From Auriscalpium vulgare (Eukaryota > Basidiomycota > Agaricomycetes > Russulales > Auriscalpiaceae), in the NCBI GenBank assembly GCA_019915015.1, contig JAHBBC010000001.1:1984001-2048000 (forward strand): a stretch of DNA of 64,000 bases. The letters are read 5' to 3'. The notes under the pieces were generated by a model that was not told the DNA's origin, ran no database searches, and was given only the letters and a program-made list of their open reading frames with translations. This document shows positions 24,348-35,910 of this stretch, one piece after another (position 1 is the first letter of the stretch; the number at the start of each line of letters is the position of its first letter). A program made the translations under genes and the position numbers.

Positions 24348-26851
24348 AGCGTCCTTGCCGGCGAGAGAAGATAAAGGGCTATGAAGAACGCATGTGGTTT
24401 CGACACACCTTTAAGTTGCGCATGTCTACGCTCATCGCCCAGTATGCGCGCGCCTTCCACTGCCATTCCGATTCGGATCAGTGCCAGTCAGTGCAAAGTT
24501 ATCACCGCGTTACCCGATCCGCTCCTGACAGTCAGAGACTGCCGCTCGGACCATTAAATCCGGCTGCACACAGCGCCCGTGCACTGCATCAATGCCCCAA
24601 ACCATCAGTTTGTGTCGCTACATGGGAATGTCGCCGTCGAGGGAACGAAAAAGATTTGAAAACCGCCTGTTGGAGGTAAGTTGGATATGGGAGTCCGACT
24701 CGGATCAGCGCTAGTCAGTTCTAATTTGTTTTATACAGGCGCTATCCGACCTGCACCTGAAAACGCGGCAGTGAGCAAGCTTGTACACAGCAACATGCAC
24801 TCATTCAAGGCATCAAACCCTTCGAAATGCAGCGATAACAACCACCTCGAAACTCGAACAGCGCGCCGATGATGGAGAGCTACGCGAAGGTATTCTCACT
24901 GTCTGGAGAAACAAAAATATCGACTAGTCGAGGACGCTGTCGTGCGGCTCGTTGGAGCGGTCATTCCACGTCGTCGTCTGCATGAATTAAAAGTCGAGAT
25001 CGGTCGAGAGGAGGGAAGATCTGTATCCTAATGCTAACGGTCAGCGTAGCGCAGGAACCCGCATCAATAAACTCTCATACCAGTGCTGCAGAACTGGAGA
25101 AACTTTCCCGTTCAACGAGTAAGTGATTCCGCGCGAGCTTGGCGTCGTTTCTTCGCCGGCAGGGCTGCGAATGACTGGAACAGCATCAGACTTCGTAGAT
25201 AATCGCCAGTGGGAAGGGGGTTCCTTACTGGCGCCAGTCGCAGAGGCCCCTGCATCGGAAGGGTTTGTAGACAATTAGATTAAAGTTGTATGCGACACTT
25301 GCGAACGGGTGCATCCTCCTCACAGCAACAGTGTTCCCGTATCCTGCTCAAATATTAGTGACACGTCTGCAAGCGAAATGTTGGCAGACATAAGCACCTT
25401 GACATTCCAGCCCGTTGAGGAGTCGCTCCGGCGATAAATCCGAATCGCGCCAGCAACAGGACCGAAGTCGCCGCCGTGTGTAGGCCACACCTGAAGCGGC
25501 ACGGTGGGTGTCAAAACACACCGTCGGCGGGCGTGGATCCTGATTGATTTGCGCCCGCCCAGAGATACTTACGTGAGTCGTCGTTAGGAGATGGATTCCA
25601 GATCCTCAACAGGCTTGTCAGAGACATTCCTCAACAAGTCGAGATAGAGCCAGCCGAGTTGCATGAACTGCAAAGATAATAACAGCGCTTAGCCGCGAGG
25701 CTAGCAGGACAGAAAACAAACGTCTAACATCGTGGAGACCCGGGAGATCTTCATGCTCACAAGAGCCACTCATCGTGAGAGGAAGGAAAACGGAATCGAA
25801 CAGGTGTCCATGTGGCAGAGCACTCGGAGGGCGTCCGACTCGGAAGGCAGAGCAGGCTTCTGTCCACAGACTCGGAGAGCGGTGGTGCTATCGCATCGTA
25901 GTGTTGACACAGAGGCCAGGATATGTACTCCGGAGACTGATGGCACATGGGGCCTGCGTAGCGGTAGTACTTACAGGCTTAGTAAGTTAGTGAGGACATT
26001 GAATCTCTCGTGGGAACGCTAAGGCACGTGAGAAGTCGGCACGGCCTGCCGCTGCGCGGCTGCAGTGGCCCCGGGCGACCTCGATGATTTCTGTTTAAAC
26101 CAGGTTCACTTCCACTAGGTCCCGTCCGTGGCAGCTTATACAAAACAGAATAATGACTGTCTTCTGTGGGTACTTAAGGTCGGCCACGGAGACTACGTCC
26201 ACAGCATTCCACAGCAAGGGTGACACTGCAGTTGACTTCTGCTGCTTCTGTGTCCGCGACGTCTGCTACTTACGATGCCCCAGGTCTCAGGAATCTCCGA
26301 GGAAGAAAAAAACTTTGTCCGCACGACTCAAGGCGAAGATCTGCCTCTCGAGAAATAAGCCGGCGATCATGGAGGGGCCGGGAAGTCGAACGGAGTCGTG
26401 GTTCAGGCTAGTGGGATGTGGTACGTCCAGCTTTTGCGCACCCGTAGTGCATCCCGGACGTCGTAACTCACGAGCACGTAGCGCCAAGGCATCGTGAGTT
26501 GTGGCCGGCGTGCTCCTCTTACAAGAACAGAGTGTTGTCCTGTCTTCTTTGGACAAGGTCGGCCACGCGGATGCTGTGTTGGCGTCGAGATGGAATCATA
26601 TTGCCCATATATCCTTGCTCCCCCTGGACCTTCCGATATGTTGTAAGTCCTTTCCTCGCTTGCTGCTGTGATGTATCAATAACATTCCGAATTAGAGCAA
26701 CTGGACTGCGCGCAAAGGGCCGGGTATCACGCCGCGGTCCGAGTCGGCAGTGCGACTGCGGCGCGCAGCCAAGCGCAGGCATCTAAGAACACACAACGCT
26801 TTTATAAGGATTGTTTACCGTCCTTCATCTTCCATACGCAGCCCTGCAGAT
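24348..26851. other. Gene-poor interval with possible small remnants
   Basis: 2.5 kb without a supported gene. It separates the divergent starts of the DUF3433-like gene and the Vps1 locus, so promoters must lie at both ends. The best coding candidate is the fragment listed at 25041-25514. Confidence 0.5.
25041..25514 (-). other. Possible exons of an unrecognised gene or remnant
   Basis: Two minus-strand frames (about 25514-25320 and 25274-25041) read like protein (VWPTHGGDFGPVAGAIRIYR; GITYSLNGKVSPVLQHW) and are flanked by plausible splice sites, including a pyrimidine-AG just before the first and GTATGAG after the second. No start codon, no family and no complete chain could be established, so this may be a degenerated gene or chance. 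Confidence 0.2.
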
Positions 26852-29526
26852 ATGTCCTCGGGATTTGGTACAGAGATCGTCTCGGTCATCAACAGGCTTC
26901 AGGATGTTTTCTCCGCCGTGGGCTCTCCCGCAGCCCAGATAGGCTTGCCGCAGATATGCGTCTTGGGTAGCCAGAGTAGCGGAAAGAGCAGTGTACTCGA
27001 GGGGCGTTGCAGTTTCTTCGCGCTATCTGCGCGGACTCACAATGGTCTCTTTCTAGAACATCGTTGGGCGGGACTTCTTACCACGAGGAACGGGTATAGT
27101 CACCCGCCGACCATTGGTATATCAATATCTTGCAATGTCACCGTTTGCGTCGCCTGATGTCTTAGATGCTGGAACTTATCCATCGAAGTGCAAGCACGCC
27201 CTCAGCCAACGGCACAGCAAGTGCGTGCTATGTCACTCGTATACACGTGTCCGACCTTACGCCTTGCAGAACTGGACGGCGCTGAGGCGGACACACATGC
27301 CAATGAGTACGAGTGGGGCGAATTTCTCCACCTGCCTGGCGAGAAATTTTACGACTTCAACAAGATTCGCGCGGAAATAGTGCGAGACACGGAGGCCAAG
27401 ACTGGGTGCAATGCAGGCATCTCGCCCCAGCCAATCAATCTGCGCATCTACTCGCCCAACGTCCTTACGCTCACGCTCGTCGACTTGCCTGGCCTCACTC
27501 AAGGTGCCCGTTGGGGACCAACCGAAGGACATCGAGAAGCAGATCAAGAACATGCTTCTGAGATACATTTCCAAGTCGTCGTGTCTCATCCTCGCGGTCA
27601 CCGCTGCCAACGCGGACTTGGCGAACTCCGATGGTCTCAAGCTGGCACGAGAGGTAGACCCAGAGGGGGTACGGACGTTTGGTGTTCTCACCAAGCTCGA
27701 CCTTATGTGCGTCGTGTACTTCCTTGTTCGAACGGCGGACACTCATCATGCGGCTGCAGGGACCAAGGGACAGATGTCGTGGATATCCTCGCGGGCCGCT
27801 TCATCCCTCTTCGATTGGGCTACGTCCCAGTTGTCAATCGTGGTCAGCGCGATATCGACCAGTCGAAGCCGATCGCCGCAGCATTGGAACAAGAGCGGGA
27901 GTACTTCGAGAACCATCCCTCGTACAAGAGCAAGGCGCAATATTGCGGAAGAGCAAGGCGCAATATTGCGGAACCCCGTTCCTCGCGCGCAGGCTGAATG
28001 CGGTACGCAGTGTCAGCCGACGCGTTGATTGAGAGGGAACTTGACCATCATTCGATAGCACCTCATGCGTCACATCCAGTCGATGCTCCCTGATGTCAAG
28101 GCGCACATCACGTCGCAGCTGCAGAAATACAATGCCGAGCTGGCATCTCTTGGCGGCCGAATCGGTGACGGTAGCTCGCAAAGCATTGTGCTCAACGTCA
28201 TCACCGAGTTCACGAACGAGTTCCGCACATACATCGACGGCAACACCAACGACTTGTCACTTGATGAACTGAGCGGCGGTGCTCGTATCGGCTTCGTGTT
28301 GTACGAGCTGTACAACAACGGAATCAAGAGCATGGATCCATTCGATCAAGTGAAAGACGGTGACATTCGGACAATCATGTACAATTCATCGGTGGGTACT
28401 AGAGAGCATAAGCTAGAGTCAAGTCGATCGCTAAAAGGCATCCTATTTGTAGGGATCCAGTCCCGCCCTCTTCGTTGGCACGGCCGCTTTCGAGGTCATT
28501 GTCAAGCAGCAGATCAAACGGCTAGAGGAGCCCTCGTTGAAGTGTTGCCAACTCGTCTACGATGAACTGATCCGCATCCTGGGCCAGCTGCTGGGCAAAA
28601 TCGTACGCCGTTTCCGTGACCCCTTCCGGCGCTCGTTCATTGACATATGGCTCCTTATGTAAATACAGCAAGCATTCCGACGCTATCCCGCACTTCGCGA
28701 CCGCTTCAACAGCGTCGTCGTCAACTTCTTCAAGACGTCGATGGCGCCAACGACGAAGCTCATATCAGACATGGTCGCCATGCAGGCGGGCTACGTGAAC
28801 ACAACCCACCCCGACTTTCTGAATGGCCATAAGGCAATGGCGATCGTCACAGAGCGGCTCCAAAAGCCTGCCACGCCCGAGCCTAAGTCTGGCAAGGTCA
28901 CCGCCGCGCAGTTGAACAACAGCAAGGACTTGGAGGTGGACATCAAGAAGGAGGAGCCAAGCTTCTTCGGGAGCTTCTTCTCGGCGGCCAAGGGCGGTCA
29001 GCCCAAAAAGAAGGGTCCATAGCCAATTGAAACTGTACGTCCTCCTCGACTGTCTTGATCACCGAGCTGACTGCCTTTTTTCCCGACTGCAGCCGCCGTC
29101 GGTCATCCGCCCCCAGGCTCCTCTCAGTGACCGCGAGACACTCGAGACGGAAGTTATCAGTGCACAATCTCCCTCCTGCTTTCGAGCACCATCTGACACG
29201 AGTCTTTTGTTCACAGAGCTCCTGATCCATTCGTACTACAACGTCGTCAAGCGCGAGATGATCGACTTGGTGCCCAAGGCGATCACGCTAACCCTCGTAA
29301 ATCGCTCCAAGGAGGACCTGCAGCGTGAGCTGCTGCAAGAGCTCTACAAGCCTGATGTGCTCAACGAACTGCTCCAGGAGAGCGAGTTCGTCGTGAGCCG
29401 GCGGAAAGAGGTCGTCGGCATGGTGTCGGCGCTCAACAAGGCGGAGGAGTGCGTCGTCTCGTTGCCGTTGCTTTTAGAGCGCGCTGTTGCTAATTTGAGG
29501 ACAACAGGATCGTTGCGGGCGTCTAG
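26852..29526 (+). pseudogene. VPS1: Vps1-type dynamin GTPase, disrupted copy
   Basis: The whole protein can be traced: N-terminal GTPase with P-loop [33 protein letters not shown] and TKLDLM, then [19 protein letters not shown], the stalk (LQKYNAELASLGG, NDLSLDELSGGAR), NSVVVNFFKTS and the GED end VNRSKEDLQRELLQELYKP, finishing with EEIVAGV and a TAG at 29524. Vps1 drives membrane fission in vacuolar and peroxisomal traffic. Four defects are visible: the first intron donor reads GGGCGT instead of GTGCGT (27002); one extra C at 27500 just after DLPGLT; a 23-bp tandem duplication (27926-27971); and an in-frame TAG at 29020-29022 with coding resuming directly after it. All other introns have good borders. 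The single-base insertion might be a sequence error; the four together point to a non-functional copy. Whether an intact copy exists elsewhere cannot be seen. Confidence 0.85.
27926..27971. repeat. 23-bp perfect tandem duplication
   Basis: Bases 27926-27948 are repeated exactly at 27949-27971. The unit begins AAGAGCAAGGCG and ends ATTGCGG. Its length is not a multiple of three, so it breaks the Vps1 frame between QYCG and TPFLARR. Confidence 0.97.
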
Positions 29527-31770
29527 AGGCGTGGACTGTATGGCTTGGGCCGTTACGGCTGGACTTGAGGGGAATGATACGTGTGCTCTTTCCCCCCTTT
29601 TTTGGGGGCCCCTGCGTTTCTTGACAAGTCAAGTTTCCGAAGAGATGCTATTGTCTTCTGCGCGGTGAGTGTTGATTGGCTTTGCCTTACTTCGTAAACC
29701 ACGAGACCTTGTTTGCTTTGACTTCCTGTCTCCGTCAATGCTATTGGTGACAACAGAGCTCGATCTGTACATATGCTACTGAAAAAGATGGGCCCCGATC
29801 CACAACACATTTTGCACTGGAAGGATCACCAGCACGCAGCATCGCGGATGGACTCAGCCTGCCTTCGCGCTTTGCTCCCGATGCGCAAAAGAACATAAAT
29901 ACTGTGCTCTGTGGGTAAGGTCAGTGAACGCCAACGCTTTCCCATCGCAAATTACAATTTGTCCAACTTGCTAGAACGTCAGCTCCACGTGTTCCGGAAG
30001 CGTCCAGGACTGTGTACGCTGACTCGTCGATATAGCCGTGACCACCGTTCAATGAAGGACCATCCCTCAGCCGCGCACTGCCGCTGATCACCCACCTGTC
30101 TATCACTCGGTGGTACTAGGCTCTATCGTGTATGCGTACCCTTGAGAGTCAATGCGAGCGTACATACTTGTCCTGTGAAAGCCGGCGCTCTCTAATGAGT
30201 CCGGGCGCGTGCCCTTGTTCCTCGTTCTCAAATTGAAACAGGCAGAAGCTTGAAACTGTCCGCGTCCGATGTCTTCGCGCGATCGTAAGTTGTGAGCGCG
30301 CCGCCGCATCGCCCGCTGCGCCAGGCTTCCGCACGGAGCACAAGTCAGCCAGACACAGCCACACGACCCATGACGCGAAAAACGCACTCTAGGCATACCA
30401 ATACCACCGTCCGGCGCTCCGCGATTTGCCAAATCGCCGCGATGAGGACGTACGCCCCGGCGTACTAGCCCCGCTCTGCCAACTGCTTCGTGAAGTTCCC
30501 GTCGCGTGTCGGCTCCCAGGAGAGAAACCCGCATCGTGCCCGAGATTCTCTCACAACTTGAAGATAAGCCCCATCCGGCGCTCCCACAGGCCAGATGAGC
30601 GCCACGAAGGCATCTGGCCTAGCGTAGGGCATCGAGCATCTTCGGAGCATTTTGTCTTGGTGGTCGGCCACTGGGAGTGAGTGTAACGGTCAAGGCTAGT
30701 GGCTGCTAGTGGGAAGTCGGGGACCGTGGGCAACCGGCCGTGGGTGCCACATCCATGCATTAGCATTAGTAATCCTATCGGTGCCGCGCAACTCAATGCA
30801 GGCGCTCACACCAACTCAGACCTACCTCTCATCCCTCGAGTTACGGCTGCAGCGGCCGAGCCATGTCGAGACTTGTGATGCGATGGAACGGACGCTATTC
30901 TTGTGCACGGAATCCTGCCCGCGGCCCGTAGTCTCAGCGCTGCAGCGGCGTCAACACGGCGTTTTCTGGCCGACGCACTTGAACCAACGAGCTCTTGACA
31001 AGCATCGGACATTGGCCCCCTTTGGTCTTTCTCAGCCGTAGTGCGACGGCCCGGATTTTCTAATGATTCGCCATGCTCTAGAGTGCATGCTGTGATCTCT
31101 CTTGATGTCATCGTGCTTCGGGACCGGCGCTGGATCTATCTCCAACCACATGGCTCTCAGTTTGAACTCAACCAAGCTGAACCGCGTGGTAGTTGTTCGC
31201 GGCCCCGCGTTCAATCCGCCGCCTTCTATCTTTTGCGGCGTCCAGTTCCTGTGGGCCTGTATTCGTAATGGTTGACGCACATTACACCATGTCAGTCCTC
31301 TCAGGCCTATACTTCTTGTTCCCCCGGTCCCGCGGCTAAGCGCCAACTAGTGCTCTTCTCTGCGATCCCGGACGGCTCTCACTGTGAGCTCCGTGTCAAA
31401 GCGGCATGCTTCAAGGAAACTCGGTGTGTCCAACGTTCAGCAGGACCCAGCTGCTACCGTTCTGTCTGTGATCTCGGACTCGCCCGATGTCAAAAAGCTC
31501 GCTCAGGAAAGAGTGAAAACTTTTAGCTCGTCCGGAATCACTGCGCCCAAAAAGAAATGTGCCTTGTTTTGCTTCTCAGACCTGCTTTACATGTGTCTCT
31601 CACTCGCACGAGAGGACCTCTTTCTGTCCGACTTCCGATAGCACGAATGAATGGCTCCCTCGGTCTCTCGATGGCTTGGATAGAGCGGAGAAGTAAACGG
31701 CCCACATGGTCACAGCTGCAGGCGCGACCCATATTCTGCGAGACTACTTAAAGCCGTCGAGGCCGCTCCG
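29527..31770. other. Gene-poor interval, nothing recognised
   Basis: 2.2 kb between the Vps1 locus and the first subtilase copy. Only short overlapping frames with no domain or splice chain. Confidence 0.5.
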
Positions 31771-34700
31771 ATGAACACCCATCCAGCGATGAAGTTCCTT
31801 GGTGTTCTGGTCCCCCTGGCTTTAACTGGCTTTGTCCTGGCTGATCTTCCACCGAGGATGCCATTGAACTCCCTATAGTCCCCGCAAATTCATTGTCGAG
31901 GTCGACAGCTCGTCTAACATTCCTGGAAAGAGGTTATTCGATGCAGTGAGCGGTTTTTGCTGAACCGTAGGCTTGTTTTTGACCAGCCCAGCCACACGCA
32001 AATATACTCCGGCATCTGTCAGAGCGCGGTGTCGGCTTCAATGTCAGCCACGAATACAACTCTCCGGGCCTCTTCGTTGGCGCGGCGATCGCTCTCGATG
32101 TTCGCCTTCTTTCTTGATCATCCTTGATCATCCTTGCTGAAATTCAATGTCTGGGCCGTGCAGGACGCCAATGTGAGCTTCTTGTAGCAATATCTTCATT
32201 CCTGTTGTGACTCTTTTGTGAGAACAGGACGCCAAAGAACTTCAGCAAGCTCCCGGTGTCATTGCAATTCGCCCCGTCATAGTGGTACCCGCTCCGAAGT
32301 GAGCTCCTTTAATTACGCTTCTGCCGCTCTTCTAATTAAAGATGCCGCAGGCCCGTCGAATCGCATATTATCTCGGGGCCGAACGACGCGAACGTCCCCC
32401 CGGACACCCAAAGCACGCACGTCTTGACGGTAACTTACTTGTTATCTGGTCGTCATGGGCTGTCTATCTAAGTATTGAGCCATACAGGGCGTAGACAAGC
32501 TTCATGCCGAAGGGCGCTTTGGCGCGGGCATCAAGATCGGCATGTAAGTATCTAGTTGCGTCATGAGCGGATAGACAGCTCATCCGCCTCTCTCGGCAGT
32601 ATTGACACAGGTACCTCTTCCACTCTTACGCACACATGCTAAACACAATTTGACACCCATGTCCTAGGCGTGGACTACACACACCCATCACTTGGTGGTG
32701 GCTTTGGGCCCGGCTTCAAAGTCGCCAGCGGATACGACTTCGTAGGCGACTATTATGAAGGTGGGCGTTCCGATACACCCGCTCTTCTGACATGTCTCAA
32801 TTTCGAGATTTCAGCCGGACTCACTCCTAGACCGGATGATGACCCACTGGATCAATGCAATGGTATGCCCACTTTTTTGTTTTTGAATGAATGGAAATCA
32901 ATGCTTATCGTTGGGCAGGCCACGGGACTCATGTTACCGTGAGGTGACATGCCTTGACGAGTAGCATACTCGATTGAGTTTGATTCAAACAGGGTATCAT
33001 TGGCGCTGATCCAGGCAACATTTTCAACATCAGCGGTGTCGCATACAAGTCTACGCTCGCCGCCTACAGGATATTCGGATGTACTGGCTCGGTTGGTGAC
33101 GATAGTGAGAATTCCCGCGTTCCTGGGGATCGTGCAGGAGTCTGATGTCATCCTAGTCATCGTCGCGGCCCTCCTGCGCGGTGTTGCAGACAACCAGGAC
33201 ATCCTAACGCTCTCTCTCGGCGCTGTCAGTGCGTGGAGCACGACCACGGCATCGGTCGTAGCCAGCCGGATTGCGGCAACCGGGATTGTTGTCACAGTGG
33301 CTGCAGGGAACGACGGCACTACTGGCGCGTGGTATACATCCGCTCCGGGAGACGGCGCTGATGTCATATCTGTTGCGAGCACGGACAAGTGAGTTTTCAA
33401 TTAATTGGCAGGGAAGCACTGCGCACGAAGCTAATCGCTTTGAAGCGCGTATCTCCAGTTGCAAGAGGCGACTGTGAACGGAGTCGACCACGACGGCATC
33501 CCATACTACCAGCTCTGGTCTCTAGCAATACCCGGAGAGTTTCCCATCTACGCCACTTCCACTAACACAAGCATCGCCGATGATGCCTGCGATCCCCTGC
33601 CGGACTCCACGCCCAATCTGTCCATTATGTGACAATCGTCCGTCGCGGAACGTGCAGCTTTGTACGTCGCTCGTAGTCGACATTGTTGCTTTCTGTTTTC
33701 TGATAGTATCCTTTCAGCCATGGAAGCTTCAGAATTTGGCTTCAAAAGGGGCGAATGTCGTACTTTTCTATGAGTGAGCGCCGTGCTGAGCCAACGACGA
33801 CCGTGTAACGATATTCTCGATAGCGATGGCACAGGCTTCAACACCACAATTGACGTCGGTGGCTATCAGAATGCCAGTTACATTAGGGCGGCTGACGGAG
33901 CATGGGTACGCCGACTACTAAATTGTCCCCATCCGTGCATTGATCAACGTTCCTCGCAGCTCGTCTCGCAATTCGTCGCTAACGTGAACGTGACACTGTC
34001 CTTCCCAAATGCATCCACCCCCGTTTTCACCCCGGCTGGCGGCCTTATCTCGTACTACTCGAGCTACGGCCCTACCAACGATATGTATTTCAAGCCTGCC
34101 GTCGCGGCGCCTGGCGGCAACATTCTCTCTACGTACCCGCTTCCCCTGGGCACATGGGCTGTGCTGTCGGGAACGTCCATGGCTACTCCTTTTATTGCCG
34201 GCAGCGCGGCTCTCTTGCTCGAGGCTCAGGGCAAGGCTGTCAGTCTGTCAGCGCGCACGGTGTTTGAGACAACGGCACAGGTGATCACACTCGATCATAG
34301 CGGCAGCGGCGTCCTAGAGACAGCGGCGCATCAAGGCGCTGGGCTCGTGGATGTATACAAGGCCATCCATACGGAGACGAGCGTAACACCTGGAGAGCTC
34401 CTTCTCAACGACACTGCGAACTATAAGGGAACGTGAGTAAAAGTCGCACTCCTCGTCCTCGATGCTCCCATCTGAGACTGTGCTATCTTCTTTCCAGACA
34501 ATCCATCACGGTGACGAACACAGGCCAAAATCTCAAGGCGTACAAACTTAGCCACGTTCCTGCTGGAACGGCTCTCACTATACAATCAGTGAGACATCTG
34601 CGCAGTCTTGATCATAATCCGCGTGATCTCACCCGTTTGCTTCAGAATTCAGTACAACCGGCGGTCGGACCGGTTCCCGTTTCGACGGCCTCTGCGACTG

Positions 34701-35502
34701 TCCAACTCAGCTCAACTGATTTCCTCCTTCTGCCCGGGCAGTCGCGCGAAGTCACTGTCTTCATCAAACCGCCCACCAACGTCGACGCGAAGACGTTCCC
34801 AGTTTTCTCCGGGTATATCAAAGTGCAAAGCGAGACCGAAGACACACACGTCACCTACCTGGGCGTGGCGGCAGCGCTGAAAGACGCGCAAGTCCTCGAC
34901 AACTCGAATGCCGTCTTCGGATTGTATCTTCCACTGATAAACGGCATGGGCACGATGACTGCCGAGAACTTCTCTTTCAGCGGATTTGACTACCCAGTTT
35001 TGCAGTACCGGTAAGCGGAATACTGACACAGTCTTCCGTACCACGCTGACTTCATACGAATACTTAGGCTGACGTTTGGCACGCCGCTGCTCCGCATCGA
35101 CCTCGTCGAACCAAATATTACGCTGAAAACCACGCTAAATCACCGTTCCGACGTTAAACAGCGGGATAGCGTCCTCGAACGGCCAATCTTCTCGTTCCCA
35201 CACGGCAACTTGGCGAACACCTTCGCGCAGGTCTCAATCGTCGGCCCGCTGTTCGAGTTTGATTATGCTGTTCGCCACACTGTAAGTCTTCCTGGTATTG
35301 CATTGGTCGGCGTCTGACACGACTGCAGGCGTCGGGGTATGCGAGCATCACGCAGGGTGCCGGGTTTGCAAACACGTCGGACTGGGCCCCCGGTTACTAT
35401 CGCTTTTTGGTGCGGGCGTTGAAGATCACAGGCGATCTGACGCAGGAGGAGGACTTCGAGAGCTGGTTGAGTCCCATTATTGGCTACATTGCCGATGAAT
35501 GA
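31771..35502 (+). pseudogene. S8 subtilase, near full length with frame lesions
   Basis: Encodes a secreted serine protease of the vpr-like subtilase type: signal peptide (MKFLGVLVPLALTGFVLA, ATG 31789 or upstream 31771), inhibitor-like prodomain (KFIVEVDSSSNIPGKR; GVGFNVSHEYNSPGLFVGAA), catalytic Asp in IIDTGVDYTHP, His in GHGTHVT, oxyanion Asn in AAGNDG, a PA-like insert (VRRGTCSF), catalytic Ser in GTSMATPF, then a fibronectin-like C-terminal region ending in FESWLSPI and TGA at 35500. About 18 exons, including candidate microexons at 32164-32172 (9 nt) and 32600-32610 (11 nt, catalytic Asp). Lesions: the first frame ends at TAG 31876 and two small shifts are needed to reach the prodomain; one base is missing near 33626, creating TGA at 33630. 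These may be genuine decay or sequence error. Confidence 0.75.
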
Positions 35503-35910
35503 GAAACGCCAGGACAAGTTTCGTACACATAGAGCACCTGTCCTTGTTCTTATGCATTTCCGAGCTTGATTCGAGAGTAAAATGGGAATTTCATCTTCAC
35601 AATATAGACCGCTACGTATACAAAACACTAGATGCAAAAACAGCAGCGAACATGCAGGACAACCACAGCTTTGGAGTTTCAAAAAGAAGTTGCTTCAAAC
35701 GAGAGCCATACACGCACATGCTACAGGTCTTCGGACGAGACAGAGGGGGAGGGGGGTAGAAGCAATAATGGTAACAACCGGCCAGCCATATCAACACAGA
35801 AGAAGGAAGAGTGTTCAAGAGTAAGGGGGTGGGGAGAGCGAGGTACGTGCAGGCAGGAATGCCCATAGGTGTGTGTGTGCGTAACAATATTAAGTTATTG
35901 AGGAAGAGGC
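35503..35910. other. Intergenic, convergent 3' ends
   Basis: 408 bp between the subtilase and Ccr4 stop codons; likely shared terminator and polyadenylation DNA. Nothing else seen. Confidence 0.5.

Noticed and set aside
27727..27737. GTTCGA-like tRNA B-box motifs here and at a few other places
   Set aside because: No matching A-box at the right distance and no cloverleaf could be drawn; no tRNA gene called.
27257..27742. Minus-strand frame opposite the Vps1 GTPase region
   Set aside because: It is the shadow of a strongly conserved plus-strand coding sequence.
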